DNA of 64,000 nucleotides from Duganella qianjiadongensis (GTDB lineage: Bacteria > Pseudomonadota > Gammaproteobacteria > Burkholderiales > Burkholderiaceae_D): assembly GCF_009857915.1 (NCBI RefSeq), contig NZ_WWCM01000002.1:186001-250000 (forward strand), read 5' to 3'. This document shows, one piece after another, positions 16,857-27,789 of this stretch. Below the pieces are notes generated by a model. It had not been told where the DNA came from. It saw nothing but the letters and a program-made list of their open reading frames with translations, and made no database searches. The first letter of the stretch is position 1; each line of letters begins with the position of its first letter. A program made the position numbers and the translations under genes.

Positions 16857-17867
16857 ATGCATCTTCCTGTCTATGCACACCCTACCCTTACCGTACTGGT
16901 AGACGATAGCAGCTCGTTTCTGCGCAGCCTGTCGTTCCAGCTCGCCCCCGTCCTGCCCACGCTCGCTTTTGACGACGCCTTTGCCGCACAGCGCTGGCTC
17001 GCACGCGAACGCCAGCCGGAACGCATACCACTGCAGGTCAATTTCGATATGCAGAACCTGCCAGCAGACCAATGCAATGTCGCCATCGATCTGGAGCGCA
17101 TCTACCGCATTTGCGAACAGCGCGAGCGCTTTGCCACGCCATCCGTCGTCGTGGTGGACTACTCGATGCCGCAGATGAACGGGCTGGAATTCTGCGCCGC
17201 CATCGCCCACCTGCCCTGCAAGAAAATCCTGTTCACAGGGGCAGCAGATGAAAAAATTGCCGTCAATGCTTTCAACCGCGGCCTGATCGACCGCTATATC
17301 CAGAAGAGCGATCCGCACGCACTCGATCAGCTGGAGCAACAGATCCGCACGTTGCAGCAAGCCTATTTCGACGACCGCGAAGAAACCCTGCGCGAACTGG
17401 TATTGCTGCACCACTACCACTTCCTCGCCGATCCGGTAGTGGCCGGACTGATAGACGACTTACGCACCCGCCTCGGCATCGTCGAGCACTATGTGTTCGC
17501 CAATCCCAGCGGCATCCTGCTCATTGACGGGCACGGCAAAGCCAGCCTGCTCATGATAGAAACGGCAGAAGGCATGTTCGCCCAGTATGAAATTGCGCGC
17601 GACAGCGATGCGCCGCCGGCCCTACTGGAAGCGCTGCTAGCCAAACGCGTACTACCATTTTTCCATGATCCGCACGGCGATAGCATGTACCGCCCAGACA
17701 TCGGCGACCAGTGGCACCGCTACTGCGCCGCAGCACAAGTTTGTCTCGGCAGAAAAACGTATTACTGGGCCCTGTTCGACCTGCCTGCCCACTATTTCCG
17801 CCAGCAGCCCTACGCCTACGCCGATTTCCTCTGCCAGCGGCATGCCATCGATGGCACGCAAGCCTAA
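16857..17867 (+). CDS. LqsR-like response regulator
   Basis: A 336-residue regulator. The receiver domain has acidic Asp16/Asp17 (VLVDDSS), phospho-acceptor Asp101 (VVVVDYSMPQMNG), Thr127 and Lys150. The acceptor lies unusually far from the N-terminus because of an insertion of roughly 45 residues after the first helix. Residues about 170-336 form a domain with no DNA-binding motif that I recognise. This architecture matches Legionella LqsR, a receiver with a distinctive non-HTH output domain. It is probably phosphorylated by the adjacent kinase. GAGG stands about seven bases before the ATG, and the gene follows the kinase by three bases. Confidence 0.82.
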   Translation: MHLPVYAHPTLTVLVDDSSSFLRSLSFQLAPVLPTLAFDDAFAAQRWLARERQPERIPLQVNFDMQNLPADQCNVAIDLERIYRICEQRERFATPSVVVVDYSMPQMNGLEFCAAIAHLPCKKILFTGAADEKIAVNAFNRGLIDRYIQKSDPHALDQLEQQIRTLQQAYFDDREETLRELVLLHHYHFLADPVVAGLIDDLRTRLGIVEHYVFANPSGILLIDGHGKASLLMIETAEGMFAQYEIARDSDAPPALLEALLAKRVLPFFHDPHGDSMYRPDIGDQWHRYCAAAQVCLGRKTYYWALFDLPAHYFRQQPYAYADFLCQRHAIDGTQA

Positions 17868-18024
17868 GCGCGACGCAAAAGCCAGCGCGCCGCAGTTGGA
17901 CAGTTTGCCCTGAGCACAGGCGCGCAACTTACAGCAGAACTATCAGAGCTGCCCCGTTACATACTTGCATATGCATGCTTTACCACTCGGTTCTCCTCTA
18001 CCATCTCAATGAAAGCTTAACCTC

Positions 18025-18648
18025 ATGCCTAGCCGCGCAGAAAATTCAAGCGCCGTCGTCAGCGCAGTCCCCAGTAACTTTGTGGAAGTGATCCTTCATC
18101 CAAACAGCAGAATTTATACGCCGGTGCAGTCCACATGTGCACGCAAGCCTTGGAGCGCCCTCCAGAGCAAAATTCATAGTGTATGGGGAGATCTGCGCGA
18201 AAAAATTGGCCTCACTTCGGAAGTCCGGCGCATCCGCAACAAACTGCCCGAATTACTGAGCGAAAACTCGACACCGGAACTTGCTCGATTTCTGGCACAT
18301 CTGGAAAAGACTGGCGAATTCACCCTGCATGCGGCCGTACAGGAAAAAATGTTACGCCAAGAGAAGCAGTCCGTGATGAACACGGTAAATCAGGAACTCA
18401 ATGAGCGTTTAACCGAATTGCGCTCAAACGTACATCGCTGCTGCGACAGAACGTTCAGAAATCCTGATTACGTGGCCTGCCATCTGGACTATTTAAGGAG
18501 TGTGATGAAGGTTCAGAGCGAGCTCAGTAGCGATTCTAGCCATCTGGAAAAGGCACGCATGTTTATTGCCAACCTGAATGATCAGGCCCAACTATTATCT
18601 CCGGAACAGCAGCAACAGCTCTGCGAAATACGTCAGAGCTTGCGCTAA
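18025..18648 (+). CDS. Hypothetical protein downstream of the LqsR-like regulator
   Basis: A 207-residue protein I do not recognise. The first 45 residues are Ser/Val/Pro-rich and probably disordered; the remainder is predominantly charged alpha-helix with coiled-coil character (about 60-205), including Glu/Gln/Leu heptad-like stretches and a Cys-Cys pair near residue 139. There is no signal peptide or membrane segment. Base composition is visibly more AT-rich than in neighbouring genes, which suggests recent acquisition. It lies about 160 bases after the response regulator in the same direction, so it could be a target of the quorum system. A helical secreted effector is conceivable but unsupported. 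Confidence 0.6.
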   Translation: MPSRAENSSAVVSAVPSNFVEVILHPNSRIYTPVQSTCARKPWSALQSKIHSVWGDLREKIGLTSEVRRIRNKLPELLSENSTPELARFLAHLEKTGEFTLHAAVQEKMLRQEKQSVMNTVNQELNERLTELRSNVHRCCDRTFRNPDYVACHLDYLRSVMKVQSELSSDSSHLEKARMFIANLNDQAQLLSPEQQQQLCEIRQSLR

Positions 18649-18678
18649 TTAATACCTCCTGGCGAGCGCTAGCCATCG

Positions 18679-18707
18679 CTCCAGCACTTCCCGAAGAGGT
18701 GCTGGAG
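18679..18707. repeat. Inverted repeat between convergent genes
   Basis: CTCCAGCAC (18679-18687) pairs with GTGCTGGAG (18699-18707) over 9 bp, and the loop can extend the stem by TTC/GAA-type pairing. It lies between the hypothetical gene and the convergent permease gene. It lacks a T-run on either strand, so it may be a weak bidirectional terminator or an mRNA end-protecting hairpin. Confidence 0.5.
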
Positions 18708-18740
18708 GTGGTTATACTAGCAGCATAATGTCGCTTACGC

Positions 18741-21278
18741 TCAAGCCTCGCGCAGCGTCTGCAAAGGCGGCTGGCGCAGCACATTGCGCAAGCCTAGCCA
18801 GCCGCCGGCTATGGCACACAAGCCGCCTGCCAGCAGGCCGATCAGCCAGACCGATGGCGTAAAACTCCAGGCGAATTTGAACTGATAAGTTGCCAGCGCC
18901 CAGCCCATGGTGGCCGCTGCCGTGGCTGCCAGCAGCCCGGACAGACCGCCCACCAGCAGAAACTCTATCATCTGCGCCTGCGCCAGCTGCTGACGGGTTG
19001 CTCCAAGCGCCCGCAGCAACGCTGCTTCACGGGTACGTTCATCCTGCGATCCCATCAGCGCTGCATACAGCACCAGCAAACCGGACGCAAGCGTGAAGAT
19101 GAACAGAAACTCCACCGCCGTGATCACCTGATCGAGCACCTGCTGCACCTGCTGCAGAATTGCGCCCACATCAACGATGGTCAGATTCGGGTAATCACGC
19201 GTCAGCGTATTGGTCAGGCCGGCCTGTGCTGGCGGCAGATGGAAGGCGGTAAGCCAGCTTTGCGACACTTCCGTCATCGCTGCCGGATTGATAATCACGA
19301 AGAAGTTAACCCGCATCGAACCCCATTCCAGCTTGCGTATGCTGGTAATGGTGGCATCGACGGGCGCACCGGCAATATCGAAGCGCAGCTTGTCGCCCAG
19401 CTTCCACTTGAGCGTCTTGGCGATGCCTTCTTCCACCGACGCTTCCGGCGCCCCCGGCCGGTCGGCAAACCAGTGTCCTTGCACGATCTGGTTCTCGGCC
19501 TGCATCTGCGCCATGGTGGACAAATTGAATTCGCGGTCAGCCAGACCTCGCGCCCCTTCTTCCGTGTAGGTGTCGGCCGTCACCGCAACACCGTTCACGG
19601 CCGTCAGGCGGCCACGGATCATCGGATACTGCGGCGCGTAGCTGACACCCGCTGCCTGCAGGCGGCGCGCAATATCGGCCGACTGTTCGGGCTGGATATT
19701 GATGATGAAGCGGTTGGGTGCATCGGCCGGCGTGGCTTTGCGCCATGCCGTCATCAGATCGCCGCGCACCACCGTCAGCACCAGCAAGGCCATCAGGCCC
19801 AGCGCCAGCGCCACTATCTGCACCAGCGTGGCACTGGGGCGACGCTGCAGCGAGGTCAGGGCAAAGCGCCAGCTCTGATGATCGAGCATACCGCGCAGGG
19901 GTTTCAACGCGGCCAGCCCCAGCCAGCCCACCAGCGCAAACAGGCCGAAGGCGGCGGCAAAGCCCAGCGCCGTGTACAGCGCCAGCTGGGCATCACCGGC
20001 CTGCCACAGCAGCAGCGCGCAGAAGCCAGTCAGTCCGAGGCCGTAAGTCGCCAGCGCCGCCACCTGCGGCGGCTCCTGTTCGCGCCGGATTACACGGTTA
20101 TGCGGCACTTTGCGCAGCTGCAGTATCGGTGGCAGTGCAAACGCTGCCAGCAGCAGCACGCCCGTGCCCAGTCCCTGCAGGGCCGGCACCAGCGACGGTG
20201 CCGGCAATTCATTGCCAACCAGCGAGGCCAGCGCCTGCAGCAGCACATGGTGCGCGGCATAGCCTATCAACACGCCGGCCAGACTACCGCCCAGCCCGAC
20301 CAGCAGGAATTCGATCAGATACATGGCCGTCACCTGATTCTGCGTCAGACCCAGACAGCGCAGCATGGCGCAGGCATCGAGATGACGCTGCATGAAACGG
20401 CGTGCCGCCATGGCCACGGCCACTGCGGCCAGCAAAGCCGACAGCAGCCCCACCAGCGACAGGAAATGGTCGGCCCGTTCCAGCGTGGCGCGCATCTCGC
20501 CCCGTCCGCTGGCCAGCGTTTCGATCCGCACTCCTTTGATGTTCTGCGCGCTGATCTGCTGCTCCAGCCATGCGCCGAACTGGCCTGCCGCCTGGGTAGC
20601 GGCTTTCTGGCCATCCGCACCGGCCACCAGCAGGCGGTAGGTCACACGCGAGCCGGGCTGGATCAGATTGGTCGCCGCCAGATCACCGAGCGACAGCATG
20701 ACGCGCGGCGCAAACGCCATGAAGTTGGCCCCGCGGTCCGGCTCGGCTGCGATCAGACGGGTGATGGTAAAACTGCGCTCGCCGAGTTTTAGCTGCTCGC
20801 CCACGCGGGTATCCAGACTACCGAGCAGCGCCGGGTCCAGCCATACCGTGCCTGCCGCCGGCACATCTTCGGCCACCTCGCCCTGTCCCTGCTGCGCGGC
20901 CAGTGCATCGGTCGTGGTACGCAAGCGGCCCCGCAAGGGATAGCCGGGACCGACCGCCTTCAAAGCAGCCAGCACGGAGCGCGACTGCTCGCCCTCGCCT
21001 ACCTGCGCCATGCTGACGAAGCTGACCACATCGACCAGCACCAGCCCGCGCCGCTGCGCCTCGGCACGCCATGCAGGATTAACGGGCAGATCGGCATTCA
21101 CCACCACATCGGCGCCTATCAGCTGGCGCGCATCGCGATCGAGTCCGGCGCGCAAGCGGTCGATGAAGAAGCCGGTGGCTGACAGCGCGGCCACGGCCAC
21201 TGTCAGCGCCATCAGCAGGAAACGCAACTGGCCGGCACGCCAGTCGCGCAGGGTCATTTTCAGGGCAAGTGCAAACAT
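18741..21278 (-). CDS. FtsX-family ABC transporter permease (YbbP type)
   Basis: An 845-residue inner-membrane permease with the YbbP layout. One N-terminal membrane helix (about 15-40) precedes a large periplasmic domain (about 45-255). A block of helices follows (about 260-510) with two FtsX-like units, then a second periplasmic domain (about 530-700) and a C-terminal FtsX unit of three helices. YbbA-YbbP systems belong to the MacB/LolCDE type VII ABC superfamily, thought to extract or transfer lipophilic substrates using periplasmic mechanotransmission. No ATPase gene is adjacent here, so its partner must be elsewhere. It begins six bases after the adenine deaminase stop. Confidence 0.87.
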   Translation of the reverse strand: MFALALKMTLRDWRAGQLRFLLMALTVAVAALSATGFFIDRLRAGLDRDARQLIGADVVVNADLPVNPAWRAEAQRRGLVLVDVVSFVSMAQVGEGEQSRSVLAALKAVGPGYPLRGRLRTTTDALAAQQGQGEVAEDVPAAGTVWLDPALLGSLDTRVGEQLKLGERSFTITRLIAAEPDRGANFMAFAPRVMLSLGDLAATNLIQPGSRVTYRLLVAGADGQKAATQAAGQFGAWLEQQISAQNIKGVRIETLASGRGEMRATLERADHFLSLVGLLSALLAAVAVAMAARRFMQRHLDACAMLRCLGLTQNQVTAMYLIEFLLVGLGGSLAGVLIGYAAHHVLLQALASLVGNELPAPSLVPALQGLGTGVLLLAAFALPPILQLRKVPHNRVIRREQEPPQVAALATYGLGLTGFCALLLWQAGDAQLALYTALGFAAAFGLFALVGWLGLAALKPLRGMLDHQSWRFALTSLQRRPSATLVQIVALALGLMALLVLTVVRGDLMTAWRKATPADAPNRFIINIQPEQSADIARRLQAAGVSYAPQYPMIRGRLTAVNGVAVTADTYTEEGARGLADREFNLSTMAQMQAENQIVQGHWFADRPGAPEASVEEGIAKTLKWKLGDKLRFDIAGAPVDATITSIRKLEWGSMRVNFFVIINPAAMTEVSQSWLTAFHLPPAQAGLTNTLTRDYPNLTIVDVGAILQQVQQVLDQVITAVEFLFIFTLASGLLVLYAALMGSQDERTREAALLRALGATRQQLAQAQMIEFLLVGGLSGLLAATAAATMGWALATYQFKFAWSFTPSVWLIGLLAGGLCAIAGGWLGLRNVLRQPPLQTLREA

Positions 21279-21284
21279 GGCGGC

Positions 21285-22704
<1,420 letters not shown>

Positions 22705-24627
22705 ATGACCATTTTTGACAACTACGCCGCCCGCTACGAACGCACCAGAGAAGAAGAGATGTCCATGAAGGAATATCTCGAACTCTGCAAAAAAGACAAA
22801 CTCACTTATGCGAGCGCACCGGAACGCATGCTGGCTGCCATCGGCGAGCCCACGCTGGTGGACACGCGCAACGATACGCGTTTGTCGCGCATCTTCGCCA
22901 ACAAGGTCATCAAAATCTATCCGGCCTTCCGCGAGTTCTACGGCACGGAAGAAGTGATAGAACAGGTGGTGTCCTATTTCCGCCATGCGGCACAAGGGCT
23001 GGAAGAACGCAAGCAGATCCTGTACCTGCTGGGGCCGGTAGGTGGCGGTAAATCATCGATCGCCGAAAAGCTCAAATCGCTGATGGAACACGTGCCCTTC
23101 TACTGTCTGAAAGGCTCGCCCGTCAACGAATCGCCGCTGGGCCTGTTCAACGAAGAGGAAGACGGCACCCTGCTCGAAGAAGACTATGGCATTCCGCGCC
23201 GCTATCTGCGCAATATCCCCAGTCCGTGGGCGGTCAAGCGCTTGCATGAATTCAATGGCGACATCAACCAGTTCCGCGTGGTCAAGCGCTACCCTTCCGT
23301 GCTCAAACAGATCGCCATTTCGAAAACCGAACCGGGCGACGAAAATAATCAGGATATTTCTTCGCTGGTGGGCAAGGTGGATATCCGCAAGCTGGAAGAC
23401 TATTCGCAGGATGATCCCGATGCCTACAGCTATTCGGGCGGCCTGTGCCTGGCCAATCAGGGCCTGATGGAATTCGTCGAAATGTTCAAGGCCCCCATCA
23501 AGGTACTGCACCCGCTGCTGACGGCCACCCAGGAAGGCAATTACAAAGGCACGGAAGGCTTTGGCGCGATACCGTTCGAAGGCATCATCCTGGCCCACTC
23601 CAACGAGTCGGAATGGAAAACCTTCAAGAACAACCGCAATAACGAAGCCTTCCTTGACCGGATCTACATCGTCAAAGTGCCGTACTGCCTGCGCGTCACC
23701 GACGAAATCAAGATCTACGACAAACTGATCGCCCATTCTTCGCTGGCGCAGGCGCCCTGCGCGCCGGGCACGCTCAAGATGATGGCCCAGTTCGCCATTC
23801 TGTCGCGTCTGAAAGATCCGGAAAACTCCAGCATCTTCAGCAAAATGCTCGTCTACGATGGCGAAAACCTCAAGGACACGGACCCGAAAGCCAAGTCCAT
23901 GCACGAGTATGTCGACTATGCCGGGGTGGACGAAGGCATGAGCGGGCTATCTACCCGCTTCGCCTTCAAAATCCTGTCTAAAGTCTTCAACTTCGATAAT
24001 ACGGAAGTAGCCGCCAATCCCGTCCACCTGCTGTATGTGCTGGAGCAGCAGGTCGAGCGCGAACAGTTCCCGCCTGAAACGGAGCAGCGCTACTTCTCGT
24101 ATATCAAGGAACATCTGGCGCAGCGCTATGTCGAGTTCATCGGCAAGGAAATCCAGACCGCCTATCTGGAAAGCTATTCCGAATACGGCCAGAACATCTT
24201 CGACCGCTACGTCACCTTTGCCGACTTCTGGATACAGGATCAGGAATACCGCGATCCCGATACGGGCGAAAGCTTCGACCGCGAGTCGCTCAACAACGAA
24301 CTGGAAAAGATCGAGAAACCGGCCGGCATCTCCAACCCGAAAGATTTCCGCAACGAGATCGTCAACTTCGGCTTGCGGGCACGGGCCAATAACGGCGGCA
24401 AGAATCCGGCCTGGACCAGTTACGAGAAATTCCGCAGCGTAATCGAGAAGAAGATGTTCTCGAATACGGAGGAACTGCTGCCGGTAATTTCCTTCAATGC
24501 CAAAGCCAGTGCCGAGGATGCCAACAAGCATGCGGACTTTGTCGCCCGCATGGTGGAAAAAGGCTATACGGCCAAACAGGTCAGGCTGCTGTGCGAATGG
24601 TATCTGCGGGTACGCAAGTCGTCCTAG
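22705..24627 (+). CDS. prkA: Serine protein kinase PrkA
   Basis: A 640-residue PrkA (YeaG) of usual family length. An AAA-type N-terminal domain holds Walker A GPVGGGKS (110-117) and downstream helicase-like motifs (FEGIILAHSNESEWKTF). The C-terminal kinase-like domain is in residues about 400-640. PrkA is a cytoplasmic Ser/Thr kinase induced by starvation, nitrogen stress and stationary phase; recent work on some homologues suggests AAA/protease-like activity. It leads the conserved prkA-yeaH-spoVR operon. The ribosome site is AAAGAGGA. Confidence 0.95.
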   Translation: MTIFDNYAARYERTREEEMSMKEYLELCKKDKLTYASAPERMLAAIGEPTLVDTRNDTRLSRIFANKVIKIYPAFREFYGTEEVIEQVVSYFRHAAQGLEERKQILYLLGPVGGGKSSIAEKLKSLMEHVPFYCLKGSPVNESPLGLFNEEEDGTLLEEDYGIPRRYLRNIPSPWAVKRLHEFNGDINQFRVVKRYPSVLKQIAISKTEPGDENNQDISSLVGKVDIRKLEDYSQDDPDAYSYSGGLCLANQGLMEFVEMFKAPIKVLHPLLTATQEGNYKGTEGFGAIPFEGIILAHSNESEWKTFKNNRNNEAFLDRIYIVKVPYCLRVTDEIKIYDKLIAHSSLAQAPCAPGTLKMMAQFAILSRLKDPENSSIFSKMLVYDGENLKDTDPKAKSMHEYVDYAGVDEGMSGLSTRFAFKILSKVFNFDNTEVAANPVHLLYVLEQQVEREQFPPETEQRYFSYIKEHLAQRYVEFIGKEIQTAYLESYSEYGQNIFDRYVTFADFWIQDQEYRDPDTGESFDRESLNNELEKIEKPAGISNPKDFRNEIVNFGLRARANNGGKNPAWTSYEKFRSVIEKKMFSNTEELLPVISFNAKASAEDANKHADFVARMVEKGYTAKQVRLLCEWYLRVRKSS

Positions 24628-24682
24628 CGTAGCGGCTGTGAGCGCTGCGCGAGCAGCCTAGTAACGAGCAACGGGAGGTCAT

Positions 24683-25954
24683 TTGACTTACCTCATCGAC
24701 CGGCGTTTGCAGGGCAAGAACAAATCTGCGGTCAATCGCGAGCGCTTCCTGCGGCGCTACAAGGCCCAGATCAAGGACGCGGTGGGGCGCGCCATCAAGG
24801 GGCGCTCCATCACGGACGTGGAAAATGGCGAAAAAGTCTCCATCCCCGTCAAGGATGTGGGCGAGCCTTCATTTGGCCACGCTCACGGCGGCGTGTGGGA
24901 GACCGTCAATCCCGGCAACGAGGAATACCAGAAAGGCGATCTGATCAATCGTCCCCGTGGAGGTGGCGGCGCCGGACGGGGCAAGGCCGGCAATAGCGAC
25001 CAGACTTCGGAAGACGACTTTATTTTCGAACTGTCGCGCGAAGAGTTCATGAACTACTTCTTCGAAGATCTGGAATTGCCGCATATGGTGAAAACCCAGC
25101 TCAGCAGCAGCACCGAGTTCAAGAACCAGCGTGCCGGCTACAATATGTCCGGTACACCGTCCAACATCCATGTACTGCGCTCCTTGCGGGGCGCACTGGG
25201 ACGGCGCATTGCCGTGGGCGGGCATGCGCGCAAGCAGTTGCAGGAAGCCGAAACGGAACTGGTGCAATTGCTGCAGGATGGCACAGCCGCCGATGCGCCG
25301 CGGGTGCTGGAACTGAAAAAGCTGATCCACCATCTGCACACGCGGCTGATCGCGATACCTTTCATCGATCCGTTCGACCTGCGCTACAGCAACCGCATCA
25401 AAGTCCCCAAGCCCATGACCCAGGCCGTGATGTTCTGCATCATGGATGTCTCCGGTTCGATGGATGAAACGCGCAAGGACACGGCCAAGCGCTTCTTCAT
25501 TCTGCTGTATCTGTTCCTCAAGCGCGTGTATGACAAGATCGACGTGGTCTTCATCCGCCACCACACGGCCGCAGCGGAAGTAGACGAGAACGAATTCTTC
25601 CATTCGCGCGAATCGGGCGGCACGGTGGTGTCGTCGGCGCTGAACCTGCTCAACCAGATCATCGACGAGCGCTACGGCGGCGGCGCCTGGAATAGCTATG
25701 TGGCGCAGGCCTCGGATGGCGATAACTGGGATAACGATTCCATCCTGTGCCGCCAGCTGCTGGTCAACACCATCATGCCCAAGGTGCAGTACTACACCTA
25801 TGTGGAGATTACCGATGGTCCGCCGCAGAACCTGTGGGAACAGTATGCCCAAGTGCCGGATCACCACGCCCATTTCGCCATGCAGAAAATCGTCACGCCG
25901 GCCGACATCTATCCGGTGTTCCGCGAACTGTTCAAGAAGCAGCCGAAATCATGA
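24683..25954 (+). CDS. yeaH: YeaH/YhbH family protein (DUF444)
   Basis: A 423-residue DUF444 protein. The N-terminus has the typical YLIDRRLQGKNKSAVNRERFLRR run, the middle a glycine-rich loop (RGGGGAGRGK), and the C-terminal half a von Willebrand A-like fold with the MIDAS-type DVSGSMDE motif. The function is poorly defined; it is always found with PrkA and is implicated in stress and nitrogen-starvation responses. The start is TTG at 24683, supported by GGGAGG about five bases upstream; no ATG is suitably placed. It lies 55 bases after prkA and overlaps spoVR. Confidence 0.93.
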   Translation: MTYLIDRRLQGKNKSAVNRERFLRRYKAQIKDAVGRAIKGRSITDVENGEKVSIPVKDVGEPSFGHAHGGVWETVNPGNEEYQKGDLINRPRGGGGAGRGKAGNSDQTSEDDFIFELSREEFMNYFFEDLELPHMVKTQLSSSTEFKNQRAGYNMSGTPSNIHVLRSLRGALGRRIAVGGHARKQLQEAETELVQLLQDGTAADAPRVLELKKLIHHLHTRLIAIPFIDPFDLRYSNRIKVPKPMTQAVMFCIMDVSGSMDETRKDTAKRFFILLYLFLKRVYDKIDVVFIRHHTAAAEVDENEFFHSRESGGTVVSSALNLLNQIIDERYGGGAWNSYVAQASDGDNWDNDSILCRQLLVNTIMPKVQYYTYVEITDGPPQNLWEQYAQVPDHHAHFAMQKIVTPADIYPVFRELFKKQPKS

Positions 25955-27480
25955 ACGCCATGCCCCGCCATCCCCATGCCCTGCCCGACCAGTCCGAATG
26001 GACCTTCGAGCTGATCGAGCAGGCCCATGAAGAAATCCGCCGGGTTGCTGCCAATTTCGGGCTAGACACCTACCCCAACCAGCTGGAAATCATCACCGCC
26101 GAACAGATGATGGATGCCTACACCTCGGTAGGCATGCCGGTGTCATATAACCACTGGTCATTCGGCAAACATTTTCTGGCCACGGAAAAGAGCTATAAGC
26201 GCGGCCAGATGGGGCTGGCCTACGAAATCGTCATCAACTCCAATCCCTGCATCGCCTATCTGATGGAAGAAAACAGCCTGACCATGCAGGCATTAGTGAT
26301 TACCCACGCCGCTTACGGCCACAATTCTTTCTTTAAGGGCAATTATCTGTTCCGCACGTGGACGGATGCAGAAGCCATCGTCGATTACATGGTGTTCGCC
26401 AAGAACTATATCGCCGAATGCGAGCAGCGCCATGGCATCGATGCGGTGGAACTGCTGCTCGATTCCTGCCATGCCATCCAGAACTATGGCGTGGACCGCT
26501 ACAAACGTCCGGCCCGCTTGTCGCTGGCGCAGGAAAGAGCGCGCCAGAAAGAGCGCGAAGCCTATATACAGTCGCAGGTGAATGAACTGTGGCGCACCGT
26601 GCCGCGCCGCGAAGAAGAGGAAGTCAGCAAGGAGGCGCTGCGCTTCCCGCCCGAGCCGGAAGAGAATCTGCTCTACTTTATCGAGAAATATGCACCATTA
26701 TTGGAACCCTGGCAGCGCGAAATGGTGCGTATTGTGCGCAAAATCTCGCAGTACTTCTATCCGCAGCGCCAGACTCAGGTCATGAACGAAGGCTGGGCCA
26801 CCTTCTGGCACTACACGATATTGAACCAGTTGTACGACGAAGGCGTCGTGGGCGATGGCTTTATGATGGAGTTCTTAAAGAGCCATACCAATGTGGTGTA
26901 CCAGCCGCCGGTCAGCAGCCCCTACTATAGTGGCATCAATCCGTATGCTCTCGGTTTCGCCATGATGAGCGATATCCGCCGCATCTGCGAACAGCCTACC
27001 GACGAGGACCGGGCCTGGTTCCCTGATATCGCCGGCAGCGACTGGCGTAAGACGCTGGACTTTGCCATGCGCAATTTCAAAGACGAAAGCTTCATCGCCC
27101 AGTACCTTTCGCCCCGGCTGATCCGGGAATTCCATTTCTTTGCCGTACTGGACGACGACCAGAACGAAAAGCTGGCAATCTCGGCTATCCACGATGAATC
27201 CGGCTACCGCTATGTGCGCCAGCAGCTGGCCGAGCAGTACAACCTCGGCAACCGCGAGCCCAATATACAGGTATGGTCGGTGAATACGCGCGATGACCGC
27301 GCATTGACGCTGCGCCATACCCAGTTCCAGCGCCGCCCGCTCAACCAGCAGGCCGGCGAAGTGCTCAAGCATGTAGCACGCCTCTGGGGCTTTGATGTGC
27401 ATCTGGAGACCGTGAACGCGCAGGGCGAGGTACTGAGCACGCTCGAAGTGAAACGGGAAAAACGGGGACGCAGCAGTTAG
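25951..27480 (+). CDS. SpoVR family protein (YcgB type)
   Basis: A 509-residue SpoVR/YcgB protein of standard length. Conserved blocks include YNHWSFGKHF, THAAYGHNSFFKGNYLF, NEGWATFWHY and NPYALGF. The many His/Glu positions (HAAYGHN, NEGWATFWH) suggest a metal site, though the biochemical role is unknown. B. subtilis SpoVR takes part in spore cortex formation, while proteobacterial homologues act in stress and aggregative behaviour. The ATG at 25951 overlaps the yeaH stop (ATGA), so it is translationally coupled; upstream in-frame starts fall within yeaH. Confidence 0.92.
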   Translation: MNAMPRHPHALPDQSEWTFELIEQAHEEIRRVAANFGLDTYPNQLEIITAEQMMDAYTSVGMPVSYNHWSFGKHFLATEKSYKRGQMGLAYEIVINSNPCIAYLMEENSLTMQALVITHAAYGHNSFFKGNYLFRTWTDAEAIVDYMVFAKNYIAECEQRHGIDAVELLLDSCHAIQNYGVDRYKRPARLSLAQERARQKEREAYIQSQVNELWRTVPRREEEEVSKEALRFPPEPEENLLYFIEKYAPLLEPWQREMVRIVRKISQYFYPQRQTQVMNEGWATFWHYTILNQLYDEGVVGDGFMMEFLKSHTNVVYQPPVSSPYYSGINPYALGFAMMSDIRRICEQPTDEDRAWFPDIAGSDWRKTLDFAMRNFKDESFIAQYLSPRLIREFHFFAVLDDDQNEKLAISAIHDESGYRYVRQQLAEQYNLGNREPNIQVWSVNTRDDRALTLRHTQFQRRPLNQQAGEVLKHVARLWGFDVHLETVNAQGEVLSTLEVKREKRGRSS

Positions 27481-27572
27481 CCGGCAATCGTGACCACTAA
27501 TCGCAAGCGGGCACAACTCTTGCAAGGTATAAACCATGCGGAATGCCTGCCATATTCGCTAATGCATGCTGC

Positions 27573-27600
27573 ACTGCAAAAGTCAATCTTTTTTTGCAGT
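27573..27600 (+). terminator. Possible terminator of prkA-yeaH-spoVR
   Basis: ACTGCAAAA (27573-27581) pairs with TTTTGCAGT (27592-27600) across a ten-base loop, about 95 bases past the spoVR stop. T residues lie within the 3' arm rather than after it, so termination efficiency is uncertain. Confidence 0.45.
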
Positions 27601-27729
27601 TATTTGATGCAGGGCTGGCGCAAGCATTTCACAAAAGAAAGATTTAGGGCCGAATTATCGTTTGGATGTAGTAATTTTACGTGCATAAAATTCCGTTTTT
27701 AGCCTTAAGGGAAAACTAAGTAATGTCGT

Positions 27730-27774
27730 GGTGCATCGCGCCGACAAAATGCACCGGGGTGACTTGCATTTTGT
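27730..27774 (+). repeat. Overlapping, mutually exclusive inverted repeats upstream of tonB
   Basis: GGTGCAT (27730-27736) can pair with ATGCACC (27749-27755). Alternatively ACAAAATGCA (27744-27753) can pair with TGCATTTTGT (27765-27774), a perfect 10 bp stem. The two share ATGCA at 27749-27753, so only one can form. This is either an RNA switch in a long tonB leader or a pair of protein-binding palindromes. Confidence 0.45.
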
Positions 27775-27789
27775 ATCAGAGTGGTGCGA

